Source of the DNA: Pratylenchus scribneri
Lineage: Eukaryota; Nematoda; Chromadorea; Rhabditida; Pratylenchidae
Direction: 5' to 3'
Assembly: GCA_030063045.1 (NCBI GenBank)
Contig: JAQSEB010000099.1
Location: forward strand, 62,001-126,000
Length of the DNA stretch: 64,000 nt
Of the stretch, positions 24,813-37,308 are shown piece after piece; position 1 is the stretch's first letter; each line of letters opens with the position of its first letter. A program made the translations under genes and the position numbers. The notes below the pieces were generated by a model. It was not told the origin of the DNA and did no database searches. It saw only the letters and a list, made by a program, of their open reading frames with translations.

Positions 24813-27800
24813 TCAAATTTCCAATGGGGCCAACAATTCATGGGGCAAAATGTTGGCAAAAGGATGTTGCAATAATTGGCTGGCCATTGGCCTCTGTTGA
24901 GCATCAATGACAAAGCATGAACGCAGGAAAGAATGTGCCATTTGGTTATGTTGCACTTCGGCGGGAATGCGCGGCGCAATTCCCATTCCCAATTGGTAGA
25001 TTACTTGGAATTCATGATTCAAATAATGGAATGGTTTCTACAAGGGAAAATATCTCATTTTGGTTATTTTTAGGATTGCTCAAAGTCGATTTAAAACCGA
25101 AACCAATAATTTTTTGGACTAAAAACCGAAACCGAGATCCAAAAACCGGCCAAAACAGAAATCAAAGGTCAAGGTTTTCGGTTCTTAACTTTTATCCTGA
25201 GGCGCAATTTTTGGTTAATCCTCTTTATTATTTTTGGCTAAAATTTCCCTTTACTGGCCATTTTTGGTTAAAATTTTCCCTGACCGGGCGCCATTATGGT
25301 TTTGATTTTTCATTTTTTGACAAATTTTCTCATTGTGGGGTTAAAGATTTAAAAATTGATGAAATTATTTTTTTTATATTTTTAAAAAAATTAAAATTTT
25401 AAAAATTTTATGCTCTAAAATACCGAAAATCAGAGAAAACCGAGAACTATGGTTTAAAATTTACTTTAAGCAACCCTAATTATATTAATTTTGCTCACTT
25501 TGCCAGTCAACATTTCCAGCACAACGCATCCTCCACTCCAAATGTCCACCGCCCGACCGTATCCTTTCTCCCCTCCTCCTCCGGCTGCTCTTTCCCTTTG
25601 TTGTTGTCCTCCTTCCTCTCCGCCACCACCGGGCACTCCATTTGTTTGTATTTCGGGTGCCATATAACGGATTGTGCCAACATAGGAGAGCATTTCCCCC
25701 GCCATTGTTTGGGTGCCATCCAAACGAAATGAACAACCAAAATCGCCCAATTTGAGTTTTTCGCCGGCACCAAGGAATATATTCGCCGTTTTGATGTCCC
25801 TTTTTATTATGAAATTATTATATTCCAATATGCAATGTACCTATGCACAATTCCATGTTCATGAATGTAGGCAATTGCCTGGAAAAGTGAATGTGTATAT
25901 CGACGGGTGGTGGCCAAATCCATTCCTTCACGGCATAATCTGGCCAATGTGCCCTCCGAGCAATATTCCATGAAGATTAGCACTTCCGTCTATTTAAAAA
26001 AAGAAAATGAAATTTTTTTATCATTACTTGTAAAGATTTTTGTAAATTAGAATTCAGTTCATTAAGAGAAATATTTAATTTGCCGAAAAAATAAAAATGT
26101 TATTTTTAAATTTGTCCGAAAAAATAATAACTGATCAGAATTTTATCCTAGACCCACAAAATTTAGAGCTTAAGCTAAATTGATAGAGAGATTTTAATTT
26201 AATGAGATGGTAATGATTAGGTCTCAAATTTAATCAATTTTAAATTAATTTTGAATAAAAAAATACTGACTAAACCTTGATAAATTAAATACTATTCGAT
26301 GCCTCGTGATCGTGAGTAGCTTTATTTAATGATATAGTTTGCGGGTTTATGATAAGCCCATATGTACTCTTTTTCGACAATTTTAATCTTTTTTTTTTCA
26401 TTTTTTGTTGACAGATTAACTAACAACTAACATTCACTAAAGCCATTTTTGTTAAATTTATTCTTGATTTAATTAAATGTGTTTATTCTTTGAATTATCC
26501 ATAAACCCATTTAATATGCCCACCTTATGCACTTCCACTCCGTAGTATTTAACAAGGTTTGGATGATTCAAAGTTCGCAGAATTTCCACCTCATCAATCA
26601 TTGCCCTTAGGCTTGGCTCATTGTCGTGCCGAACTTGGATTTGCTTAACAGCTAGCAAAAATTTGTCGCGCAAATTCATGGCCAGAAAAACGCTGCCAAA
26701 ACTGCCGGAGCCTAGAAAAAGAGGCAATGAGATTAAATTCCAATTAACGCCTAACCCAATTCGCTATTCTCCAGTCTTTGCCATTCAAATGGAGCCTTCC
26801 TTGGTGTGAAGAAATGTGTCCTCATCAATTCCAATTTCCTATTGTCCTTCTCTCCCAAAACGCGGCCAATTTTACGTTGGCCTTCCAATTTTGCCTGTCT
26901 TTTCCCTTCCACCAATTCCACTCCCCTTTTTATCCGTTCCTCCACTCCAATTGCCATCATTCGCATTTCATGGGGTCGAACGGCACTGCCAAATTTAAAA
27001 ATTTCCAAATTGGAATTTTGTCCATCGGCGGTTGACATCAATGGTTCCGAATGGGTGACAAGAATGTCATTTTGATGGACATCCTCAATTCCATTTGGAA
27101 GGACAATGGCATTCTTTTGTTGATCATCTTCTTTAAATTAAACAAATTTTCGTGCTTGGAAAATTAACAATTTTTATAATATCTATTTTGTAATTTATTC
27201 AGTTAATTCCAACCAAATATCCGTACCATTGTCCAATGATTGAATATGGTCGGTAACCATCCGAACGCTTTCCATGAATTGCCTTAAATCCGCATCTGTC
27301 AATTTTGTTGACACAAAAATGTTCTTGGAAATGCCCATTAAAATGGCCAATTGGTCCAAAGCCGCACGGCATGCCTCTCCGCCAATTGATGTTGTGATGA
27401 ATGCAGCCCATTGTTGGGCACTACTCAGCAAGTCCGAAAAGAATTCGGCGTGCATTCTGGTCGACACAATGTGTGAAAGTTCCTTTTGGCACTAAAATAT
27501 AGGATTTGGGAATTTCAATTTCCGAAAATATTTATTTTCGTGTACCTCGAAAACGGCACTCCATGCTTGCAACAAGGTTCCCTTCAGGGATGCCCTTTCG
27601 CCGGCCACCAAATCCTCCAATCTTTTCCCATTCAAAACATATTCTCCCAAATCTCTGCTGCAAGTCCACACCTCGCGAACACATTCAAAGGCAGCCCTCT
27701 TCAAATCGCAAATTTCCTCGGCCAATTCATCGTTGCAGGAGCAGAAATCATCGACGAGAAGAAGGCGGTCTGATTGGCCAAAAATGGAATGTAAAGTTCG

Positions 27801-30800
27801 TTGAGCTGACTGCAATAAAATGATCAAAGAGCTTTTGAATTTTTTTTATTCTAATCCAAATTTAAATTCGAATTTAATTCTAATTTAATTTTGCCTGTTT
27901 AATTAGAATAATTCCGCCAGTTCTGATTTTTAATTTCACCTTTTCTATTCTGTATAATGATGGATTATACAATTATTTGCCAACTATTTGAAAAATTTTC
28001 ATAATTTTTATATTTTTTAGAGACACAAACGCATTCATATTTCAATGTAAATGACTACCAATTCGATAAAATAAGACTTAAATTATTAAAATTGCATGTC
28101 CTTTCTTTGACAAACTTTCCATCCCCTCCTCCTATGCCTATCCCATTACCGTATTCACTTTTTTATAATTGTTATTTATTATAAAAGGGTAGAAAAATGC
28201 CTAATAAGTAGGGCCCGGATTTTTATGGAAATGCATATTTTGTGTGCGAATATGCACAGCATTGGGGAGTACGAAAAAAGTGTTTTTGGGTTCAATGCCT
28301 ATTTTGGCATAATTTGGCAGTCTGTGCATATTTTGCATATTTCGTCATTTTGATGCATATTTTGCATATTTTGGTGCATATTTTGAGGAAATTCGAGAAT
28401 TTTTGTTAATTTTTTGTTAAAAATTGAACATTTTATTAAAAAAAATATTTTTCCAAAAATTTTTTTTTTTTAAAAATAGTCAAAATTTTATCTAAGATAG
28501 TATTTTTGGAAAATTTTTTCCTTCGGCAAGAAAATTTTTTAAAAAAATGAAAAGAAAAAAATTTTTCTAAAAATTGAATCGTCTCCCCTATGGGTCAATC
28601 ACCAAAGATTTTTTATAAAAGAGCGAAATTTGTGAAAATTTATTTTATTTTCACTTGTATTCAATCAAAAATGATTAATTTTCGAATTTAATAATTTTTT
28701 AAAACATTTTTTGACTTTTTAATATAAAAAAATGATTTATTCAATTGCATAAAATGTGCATATTTTGGCATTTATTGGCATATTTGGTGCATATTTGGTG
28801 CATATTTTGGCCTTTTTTGGTGCATATATATGCGCATATATTGGCACTTTTCTGTGCCTAAAAATCCGGGCCCTACTAATAAGGAAATAATCAATTTATA
28901 TTCCGATCTTCTTCCTTAAAAATATGCAATTCCCATACTTGCAATTGTCCTCGATCACCGGCTACCAAATAAATATTATTTGGTGGGATCAAGTGTTGAA
29001 GTATTCTCCAGGCTGCCAAACTCGGTTTCATCATTATTTTGTCGGGCAATTCCTTCGCATCGATGTTCAACCAAACCGACGGAATCATCACCAAATAATT
29101 GGGCATGGAAGGACCAGATTCCTTTCGTTTTTGTCTCCTACTTTTGCCCTCTTCAATTTCTGGTTTATGGCCAGAGGCTGTGGCACAAAGAAGTAATCGA
29201 TCAATTTGATCAAATTGATTAGCCAATTCACGGACACAAATGACCAAAAAATTGCAATTTTCATTGTCAGCTGGAAAGGAAATCTGCCAAAAAATTGGAT
29301 ATATTTCGTTTTTAAAAGTATATAAAATGTGTTCCCTTATAATAATTTTTTATTTTTACTGATGAGATCATTTATATTTTTAATAAATTGAATGAAAAAC
29401 CAACGACAATGTGCCGTCCACCGGCTAACAATTGTCCGACCATCTCATCACAATTTCCCTCAACAGATTCCCATTCATATCGGGCGCAAAATTCCAGGCA
29501 TAGGCTGAGCGTACGGATAAAAGCCAATGAACGGAGTGAACGGTCGCGGAGTTGCCTGATCATTTCCTTGAATGCCCGGCAGAGCAGAAATATGGAGGAT
29601 GCCGTTTTGATGTTTTCGGCTTCGTCCACCAACATGAAATCCTCCTCATCCACACATTCATTCGTTTCGAGCACTTCCAATTCGGCACATTCAAATTTCT
29701 CATTTAAATATCTTCTGACCAGCAGATCAAGCATGTCCCGCCCAATGTTACAAAACATTCGTGCCGCATCCAATTCACCCCTTGGCACCACCTTTTGGCC
29801 CCATCCTCGGGCATTCTTCCATTCTGTGGCCATTTTGCCAATAATTTTTTCACTCCATTCAATGCCTCCATTCCCATTGGATTTTGCCGCTGTTTGGGCC
29901 CAAAGTCGAGTGTAGCTAAGAAAATTGTGGAAAACTTGCTCCAAATGACCATCGAATTTGGCAAGTTGGGGGTCGAGGGAATCAGTCGGGTTTGCACCGG
30001 AAGCATTTGAATTAGTCAAACTGAACATCACAAGGAAATCATTTTTCACTCGGATTGATTCCTCCAGGCAATCGTGGGAATCTTCGATCAACTGCAAAAA
30101 AGTGTAAATTAGTTAAATTACATTTAATTTTTTTATTTGATTATTTTTCTTTATTCTCATTTTGTTTTTTTGAAATTTGAATTATAAATTTGGTTATTTC
30201 CTCTATTACCCTGACCCTGACGCTAGATACAACTCCCAATCCCAATCCATGCCCAAAATTTCACTATCACGGTAATATATTGCAAAATTTAATTATTCTT
30301 AAAATTATGTTAGAATATTGTAATTATGAAAATATCACAAAGTTTAAATTATGAAAATTATTCTAAGATATGAAGCCAAAAATATAGGCAGAATTTGTCA
30401 TTATGAAAATATATCGCAAAATATGCGAATTGTAAACATATGACTGAAATTAGACTATTCTGAAAATAATAGGGAAATCTAGTAAATTATTAAAATAATT
30501 CTGAAAATTTTTAAATTCTCAACATATCTTATTTTTTATATTTTAAAATTATTCTTAAAATATGATTCTTTTTTAATGTTGAAAATAAATATATTCTGAG
30601 CATATATTTTGAAATGTAGAAATTCCCACAATTATTTTTAAAATAGATCTTTTTTGGCAATGCTAGTATTGTGTACTATTTCTGTTAGACGAACAGAGAT
30701 GGGCTCTGTTTATTTCATCCTATTGTGTGCTTCTCATAAAATTTTTTTACCCTTCAGCCCATATAGCACCTAGATTTATAATGGGAAGACATGGCTGCTG

Positions 30801-33800
30801 CCCTTTGGGGCATGCTTCAGGCGTATTAGCCGTTTGGGATTGGACTCGCGCGAGGTCCCAAGACTCCCGAGTGCGCGGGATCTAGGGATTCTCGAGATCC
30901 TGGGACTCCCGAGTGCGCGGGATCCTTGGATTCGCGAGTTCCCGGTGTGCGCGAGATCCTAGGACTCACGAGTGCGCGGGATCCTTGGATTCTCGAGGTC
31001 CCGGGGTGCGCGAGAACTTATTTTGACTAATAATGGATAAAAATTTAACTCAAAAATAATTTTTCATAATAGTCAGATTCTGAGCATATGCTGAAAATAT
31101 GGATATTCTGACAATTGTTTTTTCCTCTCCTATCTTGCCATATATACTGAAAATAATGTTTAAAAATAATTTTCAGAACCTCTAAATCTTAACATAATTA
31201 TAATTATGAGAATTTGATTATTCTAAAAATTATTTTCTGACTGTATTTTCATCATCTATTGTCAACATATGATCAATTTAATAAATTTTGAAAATTTCCA
31301 CATTTTAAAATAATTCAAAAATATGTTAAATTCTCAAAATTATGTTTAAAATAAGGGTGTATCTGGATTTGGGCATACGATTTGCGATACGCATATTTTC
31401 GGCATATTTTCAGAATCCGCACCTATTTCCTTAGTCAGGGTAGAAGCCTCGGGGCTTATAATTTTCATAGACCCTTCAAAAGGGGTTCTATTAAAGGGAG
31501 AGGCTTCAAATGGGGGGGGGGGGCTTCGAAAAATCTCCAAATGAGGCAAAAAAATTATTTTTTAAATTTTTTCACCTTAAAAATACGGTATGGGAGACTT
31601 CAAATAGAGAGGACAGCTTCTAATAGAGGGTGGGGGCAAATAAATTTCAAAGACCTTCTAAGGGGGCATTAAATAGAGGAAATGTGGCAGAAATATAAAT
31701 GACACAATTTGTCCTATCGACTGACCGTTTCCAATGTGAGCAAATCCCAATCGTTGGATGCCACTTTCTCTGATCGCATTTCCAACCAAACATTGACCAA
31801 CTGGACTGGCAATTGGGACAAAAAGAGGAAATGTGGCCAGAATGAGGGCAATCCAAGTGCCGAAAAATGTTGTTGATCCGTCAAATGGGCGGCGGAGCTG
31901 GAGGGTAAATTTGAAGAAGAGGAAGGGACAATCTTTAGGGGAAAATGGAAATGGATTATGGAATAAATTTGCAAAATATTTGAGTTTTTAGGAAAAAGTA
32001 TGCTAATATAACATTTATTTTGTATATTTTTATTCACTTCATTGGCGCCGAATTTTTCCCTCAGCCGTTTCACATAATTGCCCAGTCCATTTTGGCCAGC
32101 AATTTGAGAATATTTTCGTTGTTGAAGCAAATGAAGACAAGCTTTTTCCAGAGCCAATTTTATCAAAGATTGGAGGCGTCTGAGGACCACAATCATGCCA
32201 TGGAGTCGAAGACTTCGCCCCACAACCCGTTGCATTATTTTATGCAACAAATCGGCCAATTGTTGGCCAGCGGGCATTTTAGTATCCAATTCGGACCAAG
32301 GCCAAATTTGAGAGCAAGAATTGGCCAAAGGGGAAGATGGCCCAATCGGCGGGGAAGGCACATCGGCGGTGGAGGATTGGCGATGACGGCCTTCAATTTG
32401 ACTGAATAGGAGGCCGACCTATGGGAGATATGAAATATTGCCAAAATGCCCGTCAATGAGAAACCTCATTCATTTTTTGAAGCAACATTCGCATCAAGTT
32501 CAGCCAAGCCTACAACATCAAAGAACAATTAAATTTTTTGGGCAAAAATTTTAAAAATTTTCATTCAACAAAAGGAAGGAAATGAATGATGGTAATTTTG
32601 GATGGGATTGATAATAATCTACTGTTTAAAAAAAATTTAAAATGGGATTTAAAAATTTATTTATTTTAATTCTTTCATACATCTTCTATAAAATAACCTC
32701 CATAATATATACCAATGTTTTTCTGTTCCAACAAATTCTGTCCTGTTTCGAACCTTCGAAATTAAAACAGAACAGATGGAACATGGAATTTAAAAATAAG
32801 GATAGGCGGAATTGATCTAAGATGCGAAGAATTAAAAAAGGAAGAATTAATCTTAAAAACTTGTGGAATTAAAACAGGCGGAATTATTCTTTACCAGGCG
32901 GAATTATTCTTAACCAGGCGGAATTATTCTAACTAACCAGGCGGAATTAAAACAGTCGGAATTATCTTAGAAACAGGTGGAATTATTCTTAATAACAAGA
33001 AGGAATTATTCTAACTAACCAGGCGGAATTAAAACAGTCGGAATTATCTTAGAAACAGGTGGAATTATTCTTAATAACAAGAAGGAATTATTCTAACTAA
33101 CCAGGCGGAATTAAATCAAATCAGATTAAAAAAATGTGAAATAGCAAAACATTGGTATTTTTATTTTATACGGTTGCCATTTTCCCTTAATATTCAACCT
33201 GTAAGGTTTCCATTTTTCGAAATATGCTTTCCCCTTGGTTTGGCATTGTTGTCTCCACCGCCTTTTCCATGGCCATTGAATGTGGATATAATTCGGCCAA
33301 TGCCTCCCATCGCTCCAAAAGACTGGAAACCTCATCAATGGCCTTATTCCGAATTGTGGCATGGGAATGGCCATAAATTTGGCCATACAATTCCCCTTCA
33401 TTTTCAGCATCTTCGTTGAGGGTTGCTTCAAATTTAAATGCCAAAATTTCGGCCAAAATGCCCATTTTTTGTTCCCTTTGCTTCATTATTGACCGATCCT
33501 GAAGGCCCAACGATTGGCGAATGTGGCCAGCATCCATTCGTCTGTGAATTTCTCAATTATTCAAAAGAATATTTCGATTGAACATCCAAGCTATTTTAAA
33601 TGGTTTGGCCCATCCTTTATTACCTTCCGGCAAAATAAGCATTCAAATGGAGCCAGAGGACATTGCCAAATTTATGCTTTTGTTCTTCCTATTTAGAAGA
33701 AAGAAATATTGGGCCAGAAAATTGGGAAAACCTCGGATTCTGGATTTCTGGCCAGCAATTTCTTTTTTCGCCTAAATTTGTCCATTTCTTCTCGAAGAAA

Positions 33801-34462
33801 TTCCAACACATCAAAGCCACCTTCCCGACTACTTTTGGCCCCAATGGCCACAGATTGGCGTCCAGGATGAATTCGAGAGGGGAAAATAGACGGGGAATTG
33901 TCCAAATCGGAGGAAGATGAGCCAAATGGGGAACGTTGAATTGGAGGCGATGAACTTTGATGTTGTTGATCATCGGTAGAGCCAAGACATTGGAAATTTT
34001 CGGCACAGATTTCCTTAAGAAACAATAGGTAAATGTCGAGATAAAAGGGATAAATATTGGCTATTCTTTCAACTAATTAATTTATTATCAAAAATATTCC
34101 TCCATTTAATTTGTAAATCTGGCTTATTAGGTATCAAATTTTACAGTTTTTCAACCAAATTTTCCACCAAAAATCCCAAATTTTACATCTAATTCATCCA
34201 ACAAATCGCATCGATGTCTCCGCGGACTTCGTCGCATTTGGAATCGTCGTCTTCTCGTTTTTGGATGTCCATAACCCCCAGTCAATCCACCGCTACTGGT
34301 CGATTGGTGTTGGCCAACATTTTGTTGTTGTGGCTGTTGTTGAAGGCTGAATCGCCCTTTGTATCGTTGCCTTCCTCCCCCTCCTCCCTTATTGGCCCCA
34401 AAATTGGCAGTGCCGCTATTTGGGCCAATCCGATCCACACTTTTACATCGTTTTACATTCAT
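24813..34462 (-). CDS. mtk-1: MAP kinase kinase kinase of the MEKK4/MTK1 type
   Basis: Upstream kinase of p38/JNK stress cascades. Starts at 34462 (MNVKRCKSVDRIGPNSG) with basic and Gln-rich sequence. A long alpha-helical regulatory region follows (e.g. KHKFGNVLWLHLNAYFAGR, 33670; SLGLQDRSIMKQREQKMGIL, 33500; LRLHGMIVVLRRLQSLIKLA, 32200; VLEMLT-free segments to 27200), matching MAP3K4 blocks. The C-terminal kinase has GSGSFGSVFLA, the lysine in LLAVKQIQ, HPNLVKYYGVEVHK, GIVHRDIKTANIFL (split by an intron), LGDFGCSFR, YMAPE and VDIWSGGCVVLEMLTGK. It ends with NHEFQVIYQLGMG and LLQHPFANILPHE. A Gly/Glu/Gln insert of about 24 residues sits between APE and the alpha-F helix (near 25590-25640). 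Introns of 0.4-1.5 kb are full of repeats. Start and several exon borders are inferred. Confidence 0.88.
25071..25478. mobile_element. Old hAT-like MITE in the last mtk-1 intron
   Basis: The left end TAGGATTGCTCAAAG is mirrored by the right end, whose reverse complement reads TAGGGTTGCTTAAAG; the similarity runs for about 30 bp with mismatches. Flanks GTTATTTT and ATTATATT agree at six of eight positions, consistent with a worn 8-bp target duplication. No ORF for a transposase. Confidence 0.5.
28209..28875. mobile_element. hAT-type MITE with perfect 8-bp target-site duplication
   Basis: A 667-bp element bounded by a perfect 17-bp terminal inverted repeat (TAGGGCCCGGATTTTTA). It is flanked by identical CTAATAAG at 28201-28208 and 28876-28883. 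TAGGG ends and 8-bp duplications are the signature of the hAT superfamily. The inside is AT-rich and made largely of GCATATTTTGG-type words; it codes for nothing and must have been moved by a transposase from elsewhere. It lies in an mtk-1 intron. Confidence 0.9.
30200..31360. repeat. Repeat-rich mtk-1 intron with a GC-rich minisatellite core
   Basis: An AT-rich array of degenerate TTCTGAAAATTATT-like words surrounds a GC-rich core at about 30838-31015. The core consists of three to four imperfect units with ACTCCCGAGTGCGCGGGATC and CTCGAGATCC, starting at 30863, 30905 and 30964. It stands out sharply from the surrounding base composition. A further purine-rich repeat (AGGGGCTTCAAA, TCTAATAGAGG) follows at 31430-31680. 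Confidence 0.6.
32870..33120. repeat. 82-bp tandem repeat in an mtk-1 intron
   Basis: About two and a half near-identical 82-bp units (GCGGAATTAAAACAGTCGG starts at 32941 and 33023, with a partial third at 33105), preceded by shorter degenerate AGGCGGAATTATTCT copies. The related word AATTCCGCCTG, in the opposite direction, is found near 27915 and 58073, so the family is dispersed. Confidence 0.8.
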
Positions 34463-34931
34463 TTTGGGCGTGGGGATAGGGAGAATTTTATTCCTTCAAT
34501 TTGATTATAAAATTTGCAATTTTATAATCAAATTGAAAGAAAGCGACATGAAATAATGTAAAATTATTTTTGAGCTAAGAAATGGCCAAAAATGAGAATA
34601 ATTGATTTTTGGCCAATTAGAGCGAATATTAATGATTTTCAATATTAAATCCATCAAAATGATTGGCCATTCTTCTCATTCGATCAATGGGCCTGATGAA
34701 TGATTTAATTTGCCATTACTAGAAAATTAGATAAGATGGAAACTGGAAAGGCATAAATATTGAGGAAGGGAATTTTGGGCATATAAACATATGAGCTGCC
34801 TTTAGGGGAAAATTAGATCAAATGATGAATTTTTTACCGATGATTGGGCAAAATTTTAATTTTCTTTGGCCAAAATGGAAAAAAATTTTCTTTTGGGCTT
34901 ATTATAGGCCGAAAGGATCTTCTCAAAGCAC

Positions 34932-35327
34932 TCAAATTCTTGCATGAAAGGCATACCTGTGACTGTGAGCTGACTTCTCCCAGAGGCCCCAACACAATTC
35001 AACCACTTTTTCTCCGCTCCCATTATTCATCATTGGCCCCGTCCCATATTCCCCACAGCCACTCGCATAGACTGGCCTCTCCCTATACAAGCTCCAATCC
35101 CACCATTTTTTGCTGCCGAACCGAGTTTTATATTCCATTTTCCACCCTAAACACCCCTCATATATTTTCTCCCATTGCGCACAAATTTGTTGTTGGTGGT
35201 CGGCTCCAAACTTTTTTAGCTCTTTGGTCGTCACCATTTTTTTTGTAAAATGTAGCCAGCTTGCGCAAAAGACGATAGGGGCGACGGTGATGCTCCATTC
35301 ATAAGTTTTGCGCTTCTTTTTCTCCAA
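34932..35327 (-). CDS. Unrecognised 131-residue ORF
   Basis: An open frame with ATG at 35327 in the gap upstream of mtk-1 (MEKKKRKTYEWSITVAPIV ... HSHRYAFHARI). It is fairly hydrophilic, Trp- and Lys-rich, with a weak hydrophobic stretch near residues 12-26. I recognise no domain. Its GC content is higher than its flanks, which argues weakly for coding, but no splice partners were found. It could be chance. Confidence 0.2.
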   Translation of the reverse strand: MEKKKRKTYEWSITVAPIVFCASWLHFTKKMVTTKELKKFGADHQQQICAQWEKIYEGCLGWKMEYKTRFGSKKWWDWSLYRERPVYASGCGEYGTGPMMNNGSGEKVVELCWGLWEKSAHSHRYAFHARI

Positions 35328-36061
35328 AAAAATGAAAATTCATCGATATTATGCATTTTTACTGTTTAATTTTGGACTCTTTCCAATTATAAAAATTAAG
35401 CAATTTTCTGGCTTAATTAAACAACTTTATCAAAATCATTTAAACAACTTTATTTAAAAAAACCCAAACTAAAAACTGGAAAAATAATATTTTTACATGA
35501 ATATTAAATATTTTTGCTACAAAATTTTTTGGAGGTGTAGAAAAGAGTATTACTCATTTATTTAAGCAATAAACATCAATGAAATGAATCATTTTGCCCA
35601 CCATTTTATAAGGAACCTTTTATTCGAGAAGAATGTCATATGAGTTTTGTGTTAAAAAATTGATAATTTCTTTTTTTTTTAGTTTTTTTATGCTGTATAT
35701 GTAGAAATGGCATTTTATGGATAAAAAATATCGTATAAAAAATTACAATTTGCCAATTTAATAATGAAATGCCAATTGCCTAAAATCTCCCATTCCCAAA
35801 TCCGAAATCCAATCGACCAAGAAGATTTTCCATATCCAGTCTCCATTATTAATGAATAATGATTTACTTTATTTTTATTTTTACGAAAAAATTCCATTAA
35901 AAATTGCTTATTTTTTATCTTTTTTTTAGAAGTTCAATTAATTTTTTTTGCATTTCACCAGTGGCGCAAAAACTACTATTCTTTCTTTTGACCATTCTAC
36001 ACTTTTTCCTTGAGACATCCCACAAATTATTGTTGTGCATTTATTTTTTATTATTGATTGA
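35328..36061. other. Intergenic upstream of let-60
   Basis: About 730 AT-rich bases containing the presumed let-60 promoter. No TATA box close to the ATG and no ORF worth calling. Confidence 0.4.
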
Positions 36062-36987
36062 ATGACCGAATATAAGGTTTGTTGAAAACAATCCTAAAAT
36101 AATATGTATTAAATATTTGATAATTTTCAGTTGGTTGTGGTCGGCGATGGTGGCGTTGGAAAATCGGTAAATCATAATTAATTCATTTTTATATGAAAAT
36201 TCCATTAAATTTTTCTTTTAGGCATTGACCATCCAATTAATCCAGGGACAATTCATCGAAGAATATGATCCAACCATTGAGGACAGCTATAGGAAACAGG
36301 TTTAAATAAATTCAATTTAAACAAATTATTCTTAATTTGGGTTACTAAATTAAAATCTAATAAATTCGGACCATTAAAAATTGATATAAATTCAACGAAT
36401 TCATATTTTTAAGGTGCTCATCGACGGCGAAACTTGCCTATTGGACATTTTGGACACAGCTGGCCAAGAGGAATATTCGGCCATGCGGGATCAATATATG
36501 CGGACTGGAGAAGGCTTCTTGCTCGTTTTTGCCCTCAATGAGTACAAATCATTCGAAAACATCCACGCCTATCGCGAACAAATCAGACGGGTCAAGGACA
36601 GCGATGAGGTTAAAATTAAAATATAATTATAAAATTTATTAATTTTTATATTCTTCAGGTTCCAATGGTTTTGGTTGGTAACAAATGCGATTTGCAGCAA
36701 CGTTCCATTGAGCAACGGTCCATCCAGGAATTGGCCCGTTCCTTTGGCATTCCATTCATCGAGACCAGTGCTAAAACCCGGAAGCACGTGGATGAAGCAT
36801 TTCATGTAAATATTTATTCAATAAATAAATAATTACTACCCAATTCTCTTCACAGGCTCTTGTTCGTGAAATCAGGAAGCATAAGGTTATTAAAATTAAT
36901 AAATATTCATTCAAAAATAATCCAATTCCCCTGTAGGAAAAACACAAGGATCGGCCAAAGAGGCGTCGACGGTGTGCAATTATCTGA
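36062..36987 (+). CDS. let-60: Ras GTPase, LET-60/KRAS orthologue
   Basis: Membrane-anchored molecular switch acting downstream of receptor kinases. Exon 1 is only 15 bases (MTEYK, 36062-36076). Then [12 protein letters not shown] (G1; 36131-36166), [20 protein letters not shown] with the intact effector loop [29 protein letters not shown] (G3), VLVGNKCDL (G4) and [14 protein letters not shown] (G5). Gly12, Gly13 and Gln61 are unmutated; Asp at position 11 is as in nematode LET-60. The tail is polybasic (KDRPKRRRR) and ends in the prenylation box CAII. Seven exons, all GT-AG. A MITE sits 115 bp after the stop (36985-36987). Confidence 0.96.
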
Positions 36988-37101
36988 CGAATGATTTTGT
37001 GTGTATCCTCAAATTTGATTATTATAAATTAGTTTTTCTCCATCATTCATTCATTTCCATCCATCCCGCCCATCTTTTTTATTATTGTCTTTTATTATCA
37101 G

Positions 37102-37300
37102 TAGGGAACGGATAGTTATGCAAATACATATTTTTTTATGCAAATGCATATTTTTGGCAAAAATTGTCAAAAATTGTCCATCAAAAATGCAATAAAAATC
37201 GACAATTTGCATATTTTTAAGTATAATTTGCATATTTTAAGAAATTTTTTCTGAATTTGCATATTTTGACACTTTTTCATGCATAACTATCCGTTCCCTA
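37102..37300. mobile_element. Short hAT-type MITE in the let-60 3' flank
   Basis: A 199-bp element with inverted ends TAGGGAACGGATAGTTATGC and its reverse complement, flanked by a perfect 8-bp duplication ATTATCAG (37094-37101 and 37301-37308). The inside holds GCATATTTT words like the element at 28209. Non-coding. It carries an AATAAA at 37191. Confidence 0.92.
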
Positions 37301-37308
37301 ATTATCAG

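Noticed and set aside
34214..34504. 96-codon plus-strand ORF
   Set aside because: Antisense to the first exon of mtk-1.
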